A DNA stretch of 7,577 bases from Clostridia bacterium (GTDB taxonomy: Bacteria > Bacillota > Clostridia > Peptostreptococcales > Anaerovoracaceae): the NCBI GenBank assembly GCA_024403005.1, contig JAKSSQ010000083.1:1-7577 (forward strand). The letters run 5' to 3'. Position numbers and translations under genes: made by a program. The first letter of the stretch is position 1; each line of letters opens with the position of its first letter. Shown here piece by piece: positions 1 to 5,588 of the stretch. A model generated the notes under the pieces. That model did not search any database and was not told where the DNA came from. It worked only from the letters and a program-made list of their open reading frames with translations.

Positions 1-1177
1 AGTGATGGAACAGACGCATTCCTGTGAATGCCATTACGATGTTGTATTTATTTGCTGTTTCGATTACGTTTTCGTCTCTGATGGAGCCGCCGGGTTCTGC
101 GATGTAGCATACGCCGGACTTTCTTGCTCTTTCTACGTTGTCGCCGAAGGGGAAGAATGCGTCTGAACCAACTGTTACACCTGTCTGTGTAGCGATCCAT
201 GCCTTCTTTTCTTCTGCTGTAAGAGCTTCGGGCTTTTCAGCGAAGTACTTCTGCCATTCGCCTTCTCTTAAGATATCTTCGTATTCGTCGGATGTGTAGA
301 TGTCGATAGCGTTGTCTCTGTCGGGTCTGCCGATGCCTTCGCGGAACTTGAGTCCGAGCACCTTGGGGCACTGGCGGAGATACCAGTTGTCTGCCTTGCT
401 GCCTGCAAGTCTTGTGCAGTGGATTCTGCTCTGCTGGCCTGCACCTACGCCGATTGTCTGGCCGTTCTTAACGTAGCAAACCGAATTGGACTGTGTGTAC
501 TTAAGAGTTATAAGTGACACAATCATGTCGATTTTAGCTTCTTCGGGCAGTTCCTTGTTTTCTGTAACGATGTTTTCCAGAAGAGCTGCATCGATTTTGA
601 AGTTGTTGTGGCCCTGTTCGAAGGTAATTCCGAATACGTCCTTGCATTCCTGTTCAGCGGGAACATAATTGGGGTCAATCTCTACGATGTTGTAGCCGCC
701 CTTTTTCTTGGCCTTAAGGATTTCGAGAGCTTCGGGCGTGTATCCGGGTGCGATTACACCGTCGGATACTTCGGGCTTAAGGTACTTAGCTGTCGCAGCG
801 TCGCAGATGTCGGAGAGAGCTGCCCAGTCGCCGAAGGAACAGAGTCTGTCTGCGCCTCTTGCGCGGATATAAGCGCATGCGATGGGAGTAAGCTCTGCAT
901 CGTCCTTTACGAAGTACATCTTCTTATCTGTTTCCGTAAGGGGAAGACCTACTGCAGCGCCTGCGGGGGATACGTGCTTAAAGCTTGCAGCTGCGGGGAG
1001 GCCTGTAGCTTCCTTGAGTTCCTTAACCAGCTGCCAGGAGTTGAAAGCATCCAGGAAATTAATATATCCGGGGCGTCCGTTAAGAACCTTAACGGGCAGG
1101 TCGCTTCCGTCCTTCATGTAAATGCTTGCCGGCTTCTGGTTGGGGTTGCAGCCGTACTTGAGTTCGAATGAGTTCAT
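1..1177 (-). CDS. purH: Stand-alone AICAR formyltransferase (PurH C-terminal-type domain), complete but for its stop codon
   Basis: Transfers a formyl group from 10-formyl-THF to AICAR to give FAICAR, the penultimate step of IMP synthesis, in the cytosol. I translated 392 residues from ATG 1177-1175; the frame is still open at base 2, and base 1 supplies a T that probably begins the stop, because the protein already ends in RLFHH, the family's usual C-terminus. Visible motifs: SFKHVSPAGAAVG (65-77) with the catalytic Lys67-His68 pair, RARGADRLCSFGD (105-117), VSDGVIAPGY (137-146), KYTQSNSVCY (226-235), GAGQQSRIHCTRLAG (245-259) and SDAFFPF (338-344). Bifunctional PurH is about 510-590 residues with an N-terminal MGS-like IMP cyclohydrolase domain; that domain is absent here. 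The neighbouring PurO-type gene ends one base upstream and supplies the missing activity. AGGAG at 1184-1188 sits 6 nt before the ATG. Function is confident; the symbol purH is used loosely for a formyltransferase-only protein. Confidence 0.95.
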   Translation of the reverse strand, partial: MNSFELKYGCNPNQKPASIYMKDGSDLPVKVLNGRPGYINFLDAFNSWQLVKELKEATGLPAAASFKHVSPAGAAVGLPLTETDKKMYFVKDDAELTPIACAYIRARGADRLCSFGDWAALSDICDAATAKYLKPEVSDGVIAPGYTPEALEILKAKKKGGYNIVEIDPNYVPAEQECKDVFGITFEQGHNNFKIDAALLENIVTENKELPEEAKIDMIVSLITLKYTQSNSVCYVKNGQTIGVGAGQQSRIHCTRLAGSKADNWYLRQCPKVLGLKFREGIGRPDRDNAIDIYTSDEYEDILREGEWQKYFAEKPEALTAEEKKAWIATQTGVTVGSDAFFPFGDNVERARKSGVCYIAEPGGSIRDENVIETANKYNIVMAFTGMRLFHH

Positions 1178-1178
1178 A

Positions 1179-1811
1179 TTAATCTCCTAAATTCTTGTTG
1201 AAAATCTTAACTTCGCCCTTAACGTTTGCGTAAAGGGAAACCTTGTTATCGGGATTGAGAGCTGCCCAGACTTCTTCAGCTGTGGGCATTGAGATTTCAA
1301 GGGGTTCACCGGAGAATGCGGGGAGAGGATTGCCGTCGCCCTGGTAGGTGCTGATGAAGTAGCCCTTGCCTTCGTCTACGCCCTCGTAATTGAAGAATTC
1401 TCTTACGCATCTGCCGTCCTTGTGCTTAAGGATGGAGATTTCGAAGCTGCCGTCTTCCTTTATGATAGCGGAGATTCTGGAAGTGAAGTTGGGGCCGTCC
1501 GGTTCGTATTCTCTTGTCATGAGAGCCTTTCTGAAGCATCCCATTTCCTTGATTGTGTCAGTCTGGTCGCCGTTTGTAACGATGAGCTTGCCATCCATGG
1601 TTCTTACCGGGTGGTAGATGATGAGGCTGGGATCCTGCATCTTGGAAGGATCGTGAGCTTCTGTGCGGATGCCGTCCTCTGTGGGAACGAATACTCTGTT
1701 TCTGCTGTTTTCGGAGCGTCCCATGATGAAGTAATAAACGCAGTCCTTGCCTACTGCAATACCTCTGCCGGGGTAGCTGTTATTCTTAAGGAATTCGATA
1801 AAATCAATCAT
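1179..1811 (-). CDS. purO: IMP cyclohydrolase, PurO-like family
   Basis: Closes the second purine ring, converting FAICAR to IMP, the last step of the pathway. The 210-residue protein resembles the IMP_cyclohyd family best known from archaeal PurO, not the MGS-like cyclohydrolase domain of bacterial PurH. Conserved-looking segments are YPGRGIAVG (13-21), GRSENSRNR (31-39), VTNGDQTD (78-85), DGPNFTSRI (105-113) and GKGYFISTYQGDGNPLP (148-164). The reading frame stays open 24 codons further upstream to 1883, inside purN, but I chose ATG 1811 because AGGAG (1820-1824) stands 8 nt before it and the shorter product matches the family's usual length of about 200. It follows purN by 2 nt and precedes the AICAR formyltransferase by 1 nt, so the two genes together replace PurH. 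Assignment rests on motif memory, not a search, but gene order strongly supports it. Confidence 0.88.
   Translation of the reverse strand: MIDFIEFLKNNSYPGRGIAVGKDCVYYFIMGRSENSRNRVFVPTEDGIRTEAHDPSKMQDPSLIIYHPVRTMDGKLIVTNGDQTDTIKEMGCFRKALMTREYEPDGPNFTSRISAIIKEDGSFEISILKHKDGRCVREFFNYEGVDEGKGYFISTYQGDGNPLPAFSGEPLEISMPTAEEVWAALNPDNKVSLYANVKGEVKIFNKNLGD
1184..1188 (-). promoter_or_regulatory. Ribosome binding site of the AICAR formyltransferase gene
   Basis: AGGAG lies 6 nt before the ATG at 1177 and is embedded in the last codons of the upstream IMP cyclohydrolase gene, supporting this start and translational coupling. Confidence 0.8.
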
Positions 1812-1813
1812 TC

Positions 1814-2434
1814 TTAGCTCTCCTGTCTCTTTTCGATAATGGATCTGCAGACGGTTTCCGCAGCCTGGGGAAGGATGATCCACTCAGCCTGCTCCATGAC
1901 TCTCTTCTGCAGGATTTCGGGAGTGTCGCCCTCTTCGATGTAAACTGCCTTCTGTGCGATAATCTTGCCGCCGTCGGGGATTTCGTTTACGAAGTGGACT
2001 GTTGCACCCGTAACCTTTACGCCGTATTCCAGAGCTTTTTCGTGTACGGTGAGCCCATAGAAGCCTTCGCCGCAGAAGCTGGGAATAAGGGAAGGATGTA
2101 TGTTAATAATTCTGTTTTCGTAGCGCTTTGTAAAATCGCTGCTTAAAATGCAGAGGAAGCCGGCAAGCACGATAAGGTCAATCTTTTCTTCTTCGAGAAG
2201 TTCGGTTACCTTAGCTTCGAAGCCTTCCTGGCCGAGAAGCTTTTTGCTAACGTGCTCTGCTCTGATTCCTGCATTTGCAGCTCTTTCCAGGGCGTAGGCG
2301 CTTCTGATGTTGGACACTACCAGCTTAATGCTTCCGCTGGAGATAATGCCTGCTTTTTCTGCGTCTATTAACGCCTGGAGATTTGTTCCGCCGCCGGAAA
2401 CAAATACAGCTATGTTTGCCTTGCAGTCTGCCAT
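1814..2434 (-). CDS. purN: Phosphoribosylglycinamide formyltransferase (GART), folate-dependent
   Basis: Transfers formyl from 10-formyl-THF to GAR, giving FGAR, the third pathway step. The 206-residue protein has the family length and the formyltransferase Rossmann-like fold signs: the glycine-rich phosphate loop FVSGGGTNLQ (11-20), LVVSN (38-42), LIVLAGFLCIL (87-97), the signature IINIHPSLIPSF (109-120) with catalytic Asn111 and His113, and VTGATVHFVNEIPDGG (141-156), where Asp154 matches the catalytic aspartate of E. coli GART. The CGEGFYG loop (121-127) is longer than the E. coli version and, from memory, typical of clostridial and related PurN. Its ATG shares a base with the purM stop codon (TAATG), so it is probably translated by reinitiation; the nearest purine-rich stretch (AAAAGG) lies about 10 nt upstream. 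Nothing in the sequence suggests damage. It is not PurT, which uses formate and has an ATP-grasp fold. Confidence 0.96.
   Translation of the reverse strand: MADCKANIAVFVSGGGTNLQALIDAEKAGIISSGSIKLVVSNIRSAYALERAANAGIRAEHVSKKLLGQEGFEAKVTELLEEEKIDLIVLAGFLCILSSDFTKRYENRIINIHPSLIPSFCGEGFYGLTVHEKALEYGVKVTGATVHFVNEIPDGGKIIAQKAVYIEEGDTPEILQKRVMEQAEWIILPQAAETVCRSIIEKRQES
1820..1824 (-). promoter_or_regulatory. Ribosome binding site deciding the IMP cyclohydrolase start
   Basis: AGGAG 8 nt before ATG 1811, within the final codons of purN. It argues against the longer in-frame ATG at 1883, which would overlap purN by about 70 bases. Confidence 0.8.
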
Positions 2435-3471
2435 TACAGTATTACCTTTTCTTCGGACTTTACGATTTCACCGATTACATAAGCGTCTTCGCCTGCAGCC
2501 TTGAGTGCGGCGATTGCAGCTTCTGCTGTTTCGGGGGAAACGATCATGCTCATGCCTACGCCCATGTTGTAGGTATTGTACATGTCTCTTTCGGGGATGT
2601 TTCCTGTTTCCATAAGGTAGCTGAAGATTGCGGGAATCTTAATTGCGCTCTTGTCAATCTTTGCGCCTAAGCCGTCGGGGATGGATCTGGGAATGTTTTC
2701 GTAGAATCCGCCGCCTGTAATGTGGCTGATGCCCTTAACGTCTGCAGCTTCGATAGCTGCGAGGACGGGCTTAACGTAGATCTTTGTCGGGGTCAGCAGG
2801 ACTTCGCCTAAAGACTTGCCGCCGAGAGCTTCTACAGGAGCCTTAAGATCTGCATTTTCCACATCGAATACCTTTCTTACGAGGGAATATCCGTTGGAAT
2901 GGATGCCGCTGGAAGGAAGAGCGATGATTACGTCGCCTTCCTTCATGCGTGTGTTGTCTATAATCTTTGCCTTGTCTGCGATGCCTACAGAGAAACCTGC
3001 CAGGTCGTAGTCGTCAGCTGTCATTGTGCCCGGGTGTTCAGCAGTTTCGCCGCCGATGAGAGCGCAGCCTGCCTGCACGCAGCCTTCTGCTACGCCGGAA
3101 ACCAGTTCTGCAACCTTTTCGGGAACGTTCTTGCCGATTGCAATGTAGTCCAGGAAGAAGATGGGCTTAGCACCTACGCAGATAATGTCGTTAACGCACA
3201 TTGCTACGCAGTCGATACCTACTGTATCGTGCTTGTCCATGATCTGAGCGATTCTCTGCTTTGTTCCTACGCCGTCTGTGCCGGATACGAGGATGGGTTC
3301 TTCCATTCCTTTTACATCGGGAGCAAAGAGGCCGCCGAAACCGCCGATATCGGATACAACGCCGGGAATGAATGTGCGCTGTACGTGTTTTTTCATGAGT
3401 TTTACGCCTTCATAGCCAGCTTCGATGTTAACACCGGCAGCTGCGTAAGATGCGGAATGAGAATTGTTCAT
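2434..3471 (-). CDS. purM: Phosphoribosylformylglycinamidine cyclo-ligase (AIR synthetase)
   Basis: Uses ATP to close FGAM into AIR, the fifth pathway step; a soluble dimeric enzyme of the PurM/PurL/SelD/HypE ATPase superfamily. The 345-residue product has the standard length. Seen in order: SYAAAGVNIEAGYEGV (8-23) at the N-terminus, SDIGGFGGLF (40-49), LVSGTDGVGTK (61-71) for nucleotide and metal binding, CVNDIICVGAKP (92-103), ALIGGETAEHPG (137-148), DLAGFSVGI (156-164), LPSSGIHSNGYSLVRKV (185-201), and ISHITGGGFYENIPR (248-262). The frame is open 11 codons upstream to a TTG at 3504, inside purF; ATG 3471 is preferred because it has AAGGA 6 nt before it and gives the conserved N-terminus directly. 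The ATG overlaps the purF stop by one base. All the usual motifs are intact, so this is an ordinary purM. Confidence 0.97.
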   Translation of the reverse strand: MNNSHSASYAAAGVNIEAGYEGVKLMKKHVQRTFIPGVVSDIGGFGGLFAPDVKGMEEPILVSGTDGVGTKQRIAQIMDKHDTVGIDCVAMCVNDIICVGAKPIFFLDYIAIGKNVPEKVAELVSGVAEGCVQAGCALIGGETAEHPGTMTADDYDLAGFSVGIADKAKIIDNTRMKEGDVIIALPSSGIHSNGYSLVRKVFDVENADLKAPVEALGGKSLGEVLLTPTKIYVKPVLAAIEAADVKGISHITGGGFYENIPRSIPDGLGAKIDKSAIKIPAIFSYLMETGNIPERDMYNTYNMGVGMSMIVSPETAEAAIAALKAAGEDAYVIGEIVKSEEKVIL

Positions 3472-4901
3472 TAATCTTCCTTTCCTGTCCAGCAATAGGT
3501 ACAAACTTTATCCTTGTCAATTCCGATGGCTTCGAGGAGACCATCGAGGGACTGATATCCGAGGGAATCGAATCCCAGTTCTTCGCAGATGGACTTGAGC
3601 ATGCACTTGCCGCGTTCTGTCTTTGCATCTGCGTATTCTTCCAGGTGCTTCTGGCCTTCGTCGCCCTCGAGCTTCTGGATTGTTCTTCTTGCGATGAGAT
3701 CCATTTCGGATTCGCTGCGGCTGAAGTTCAGGTACTTGCAGCCGTACATGATCGGCGGGCAGGCAGATCTCATGTGTACTTCCTTAGCGCCGGATTCGTA
3801 GAGGAATTCAACTGTTTCTCTCAGCTGAGTTCCGCGAACGATGGAGTCGTCTACAAAGAGGAGCTTCTTGCCTTCGATGAGTTCTGTAACGGGCAGCTGC
3901 TTCATCTTTGCAACTCTGTTTCTTACGGTCTGGTCTTCGGGCATGAAGGATCTGGGCCAGGTCGGTGTGTACTTTACGAAGGGTCTTGCGAATGTAATCT
4001 TGCTTTCGTTAGCGTAGCCGATTGCATGGGGCAGACCGGAATCGGGGATGCCTGCTACGTAGTCCAGGTCGGGCATGGTGCCGTTGATCTTTTCGTCTCT
4101 GGCCATAATCTCACCGTTCTTGTAGCGCATTACTTCTACGTTAACGCCTTCGTAGTTGGAGTTGGGGTAGCCGTAATAGGTCCAGAGGAATGCGCAGATC
4201 TTCATCTTGTCGCCTGCGGGAGCCAGAACTTCGTAACCGTCTGCGCTGATCTTAACGATTTCAGCCGGTCCGAGTTCGTATTCGTCTGCGTAGCCGAGCT
4301 TCTGATATGTGAAGGATTCGAAGGAAACGCAGTATCCGTCTTCTGCCTTACCGATGTGAATGGGTGTTCTGCCCATTTTGTCTCTTGCCGCGATGAGTTC
4401 ACCCTTGTCCGTCATGATAACGATGCTCATGGAGCCTTTAATAGCAGCCTGAAGCTTCTGAATACCGTCTACAAAGGAGCTGCCCTGGTTAATGAGAGCT
4501 GCAACCAGTTCTGTTACGTTTACCTTGCCGGAGCTCATTACCATAAACTGGTGGTCAGGCTTTTCGAAGAACTGTTCCACGAGTTCGTCCGCATTGTTAA
4601 TTATACCAAGAGTGGTGATGGAATACATCCCGAGGTGGGATCTTACGAGAAGCGGCTGAGGGTTGGAGTCGCTGATGCAACCAATTCCGCAGCGACCCTT
4701 GAAATCGGGGAGGTCTGCTTCGAACTTTGCTCTGAAAGCGGCGTTCTTAATATCGTGAATTTCTCTGGAGAAGCCCTTTTCTTCATCCCAGAAAGTTAAA
4801 CCTGCTGCAGATGTTCCCAGGTGGCTGTGGTAGTCTACACCAAAGAATACATCAAGTACTACATCTCTCTTTTTTGTTACTGCGCCGAAAAATCCGCCCA
4901 T
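3471..4901 (-). CDS. purF: Amidophosphoribosyltransferase, PurF family, with degenerate glutaminase domain
   Basis: First committed step: replaces the pyrophosphate of PRPP with an amino group to give phosphoribosylamine. The 476-residue protein has an N-terminal Ntn-hydrolase-like domain (about 1-230) and a C-terminal PRTase domain with the PRPP loop LLFVDDSIVRGTQ (347-359) and PDSGLPHA (286-293). Four cysteines sit where the cluster-type PurF of Bacillus binds [4Fe-4S]: Cys236 (KICAFLWTYYGYP), Cys388 (PPIMYGC) and Cys467/Cys470 (CTYCWTG). Oddity: the glutaminase nucleophile is missing. The protein starts MGGFFGAV where active PurF has Cys-Gly, and the residues aligned to E. coli Arg73, Asn101 and Asp127 are also changed. 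No Cys lies upstream in a usable propeptide: the frame extends to TTG 4934, but AAGGAGGTG precisely marks ATG 4901. It follows purE by 52 nt and overlaps purM by one base. PRTase function is confident; the amino donor is uncertain. Confidence 0.92.
   Translation of the reverse strand: MGGFFGAVTKKRDVVLDVFFGVDYHSHLGTSAAGLTFWDEEKGFSREIHDIKNAAFRAKFEADLPDFKGRCGIGCISDSNPQPLLVRSHLGMYSITTLGIINNADELVEQFFEKPDHQFMVMSSGKVNVTELVAALINQGSSFVDGIQKLQAAIKGSMSIVIMTDKGELIAARDKMGRTPIHIGKAEDGYCVSFESFTYQKLGYADEYELGPAEIVKISADGYEVLAPAGDKMKICAFLWTYYGYPNSNYEGVNVEVMRYKNGEIMARDEKINGTMPDLDYVAGIPDSGLPHAIGYANESKITFARPFVKYTPTWPRSFMPEDQTVRNRVAKMKQLPVTELIEGKKLLFVDDSIVRGTQLRETVEFLYESGAKEVHMRSACPPIMYGCKYLNFSRSESEMDLIARRTIQKLEGDEGQKHLEEYADAKTERGKCMLKSICEELGFDSLGYQSLDGLLEAIGIDKDKVCTYCWTGKED
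3478..3482 (-). promoter_or_regulatory. Ribosome binding site of purM
   Basis: AAGGA, part of AGGAAAGGAAG, lies in the last codons of purF 6 nt before ATG 3471. It selects that start over the upstream in-frame TTG at 3504. Confidence 0.7.
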
Positions 4902-4908
4902 GCTACTG

Positions 4909-4917
4909 CACCTCCTT
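4909..4917 (-). promoter_or_regulatory. Near-perfect ribosome binding site of purF
   Basis: AAGGAGGTG, 7 nt before ATG 4901, is the strongest Shine-Dalgarno sequence in the window. It fixes the PurF N-terminus at MGGFFG and thereby supports the absence of an N-terminal cysteine or propeptide. Confidence 0.92.
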
Positions 4918-4953
4918 AGTTGTGCGTTGACCAAATGTATTTATAAAGAATTA

Positions 4954-5436
4954 TTAGATATCTAATTTGCTGTCTTTTCCGAGAACCTTGTCTGCGTCGG
5001 CTTTTCTCTTTGCGTCCAGCTTGGCTGCCAGTTCTGCATCTTCGATTGCGAGCATCTGGATAGCCAGCAAAGCTGCGTTTGCTCCGCCGTCGATAGCAAC
5101 TGTTGCTACGGGGATTCCGGGAGGCATCTGAACTGTTGCCAGAAGTGCATCCATGCCTTCGAGTACGGAAGACTTGCAGGGAATTCCAATTACGGGGATT
5201 GTTGTGTTAGCTGCGATGGCACCTGCCAGGTGTGCTGCCATGCCTGCTGCTGCGATGATTGCACCGTAGCCGTTAGCTCTTGCGTTTACTGCGAAATCCC
5301 TTGCCTGCTCGGGAGTTCTGTGAGCTGAATATATATGCGCTTCGTAAGGAACTTCGAAGCTCTTGAGTATATCTACTGCTTTCTGAATTACAGGCAGATC
5401 GCTGTCGCTGCCCATTACGATACCGATTTTCTTCAT
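4954..5436 (-). CDS. purE: N5-carboxyaminoimidazole ribonucleotide mutase, class I PurE
   Basis: Rearranges N5-CAIR to CAIR, the sixth pathway step; the family forms cytosolic octamers. The 160-residue protein carries MGSDSDLP (8-15), which binds the phosphate, YSAHRTP (36-42) with the catalytic His39, AAAGMAAHLAG (62-72), PVIGIPCKSS (81-90) and QMPPGIPVATVAI (103-115), followed by NAALLA (120-125). The pattern fits class I (bacterial mutase) better than class II AIR carboxylase. Class I normally works with PurK, which is not in the window. The frame can be read from a TTG at 5451, but that TTG is part of the sequence TTGGAGG; the real start is ATG 5436 with GGAGG 8 nt before it. It is the first gene of the operon, about 24 nt below the expected transcription start. 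The C-terminus is a charged helix rich in Ala, Lys and Asp. Confidence 0.96.
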   Translation of the reverse strand: MKKIGIVMGSDSDLPVIQKAVDILKSFEVPYEAHIYSAHRTPEQARDFAVNARANGYGAIIAAAGMAAHLAGAIAANTTIPVIGIPCKSSVLEGMDALLATVQMPPGIPVATVAIDGGANAALLAIQMLAIEDAELAAKLDAKRKADADKVLGKDSKLDI

Positions 5437-5444
5437 GAAACTAT

Positions 5445-5449
5445 CCTCC
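5445..5449 (-). promoter_or_regulatory. Ribosome binding site of purE
   Basis: GGAGG lies 8 nt before ATG 5436 and overlaps the alternative TTG start at 5451, which is therefore rejected. Confidence 0.88.
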
Positions 5450-5466
5450 AAATTAATAGATAATAC

Positions 5467-5496
5467 ATTATAGTCCTTTTGCGCAGGGCTTGTCCT
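5467..5496 (-). promoter_or_regulatory. Sigma-A-type promoter of the purine operon
   Basis: A perfect -10 box TATAAT lies at 5467-5472 on the minus strand. Eighteen bases upstream is AGGACA (5491-5496), matching the -35 consensus TTGACA at four of six positions. The predicted transcription start is near 5460, giving a leader of about 24 nt. The good -10 and weak -35 fit a regulated promoter. Confidence 0.72.
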
Positions 5497-5507
5497 GATT
5501 GTTCAGG
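5494..5507. promoter_or_regulatory. Short inverted repeat overlapping the -35 box of the purine operon
   Basis: CCTGA-TTGT-TCAGG, a perfect 5-bp inverted repeat with a 4-base centre, shares three bases with the proposed -35 hexamer. Placement would suit a repressor operator, but short repeats of this size occur by chance and I do not recognise the site as that of a known regulator. Confidence 0.3.
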
Positions 5508-5532
5508 TATTTATCGTTTATTTATGTGCCAT

Positions 5533-5569
5533 AAAAAAATAAAGTTCGGATATATACGAACTTTATTTT
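5533..5569 (-). terminator. Palindrome with T run: likely intrinsic terminator after the transporter gene
   Basis: On the minus strand AAAATAAAGTTCG (5569-5557), an 8-base loop, and CGAACTTTATTTT (5548-5536) form a perfect 13-bp stem ending in a run of seven T (5539-5533). It begins about 20 bases after the transporter's TGA stop. The stem is AT-rich, with G and C only next to the loop, so it is a weak terminator by composition. On the plus strand the T run is only four bases, so termination there is less likely. The CGAAC arms also resemble PurR boxes; that alternative is discussed in the findings. Confidence 0.65.
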
Positions 5570-5588
5570 AATATATCATACTTATCAT

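Noticed and set aside
608..1171. 187-codon plus-strand frame opposite the AICAR formyltransferase gene
   Set aside because: In codon register with the real gene; it ends at the TGA formed by that gene's early TCA codon. No independent evidence of coding.
1812..1883. 24-residue N-terminal extension of the IMP cyclohydrolase from ATG 1883
   Set aside because: It would overlap purN by about 70 bases; a good AGGAG and the family's length favour ATG 1811.
2899..3474. 191-codon plus-strand frame opposite purM
   Set aside because: Same in-register shadow effect from biased codon use in purM; no ribosome site or motif support.
3450..4799. 449-codon open frame on the plus strand opposite purF
   Set aside because: It is in exact codon register with purF, so it is open only because purF lacks TTA, CTA and TCA codons there. 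The product is cysteine-rich, has no recognisable motif, and purF is fully convincing.
4902..4934. PurF propeptide starting at TTG 4934, containing a Cys, as an alternative source of the nucleophile
   Set aside because: The extension is the untranslated leader containing the AAGGAGGTG ribosome site, and its Cys is not followed by the Gly-x-x-Gly pattern of the mature enzyme in the right place.
5437..5466. Purine riboswitch or T-box in the purE leader
   Set aside because: The predicted leader is only about 24 nt, too short for any aptamer.
5536..5569. LexA (SOS) box because of CGAAC and GTTCG arms
   Set aside because: The Gram-positive LexA site is CGAAC-N4-GTTCG; here the arms are in the reverse order and eight bases apart.
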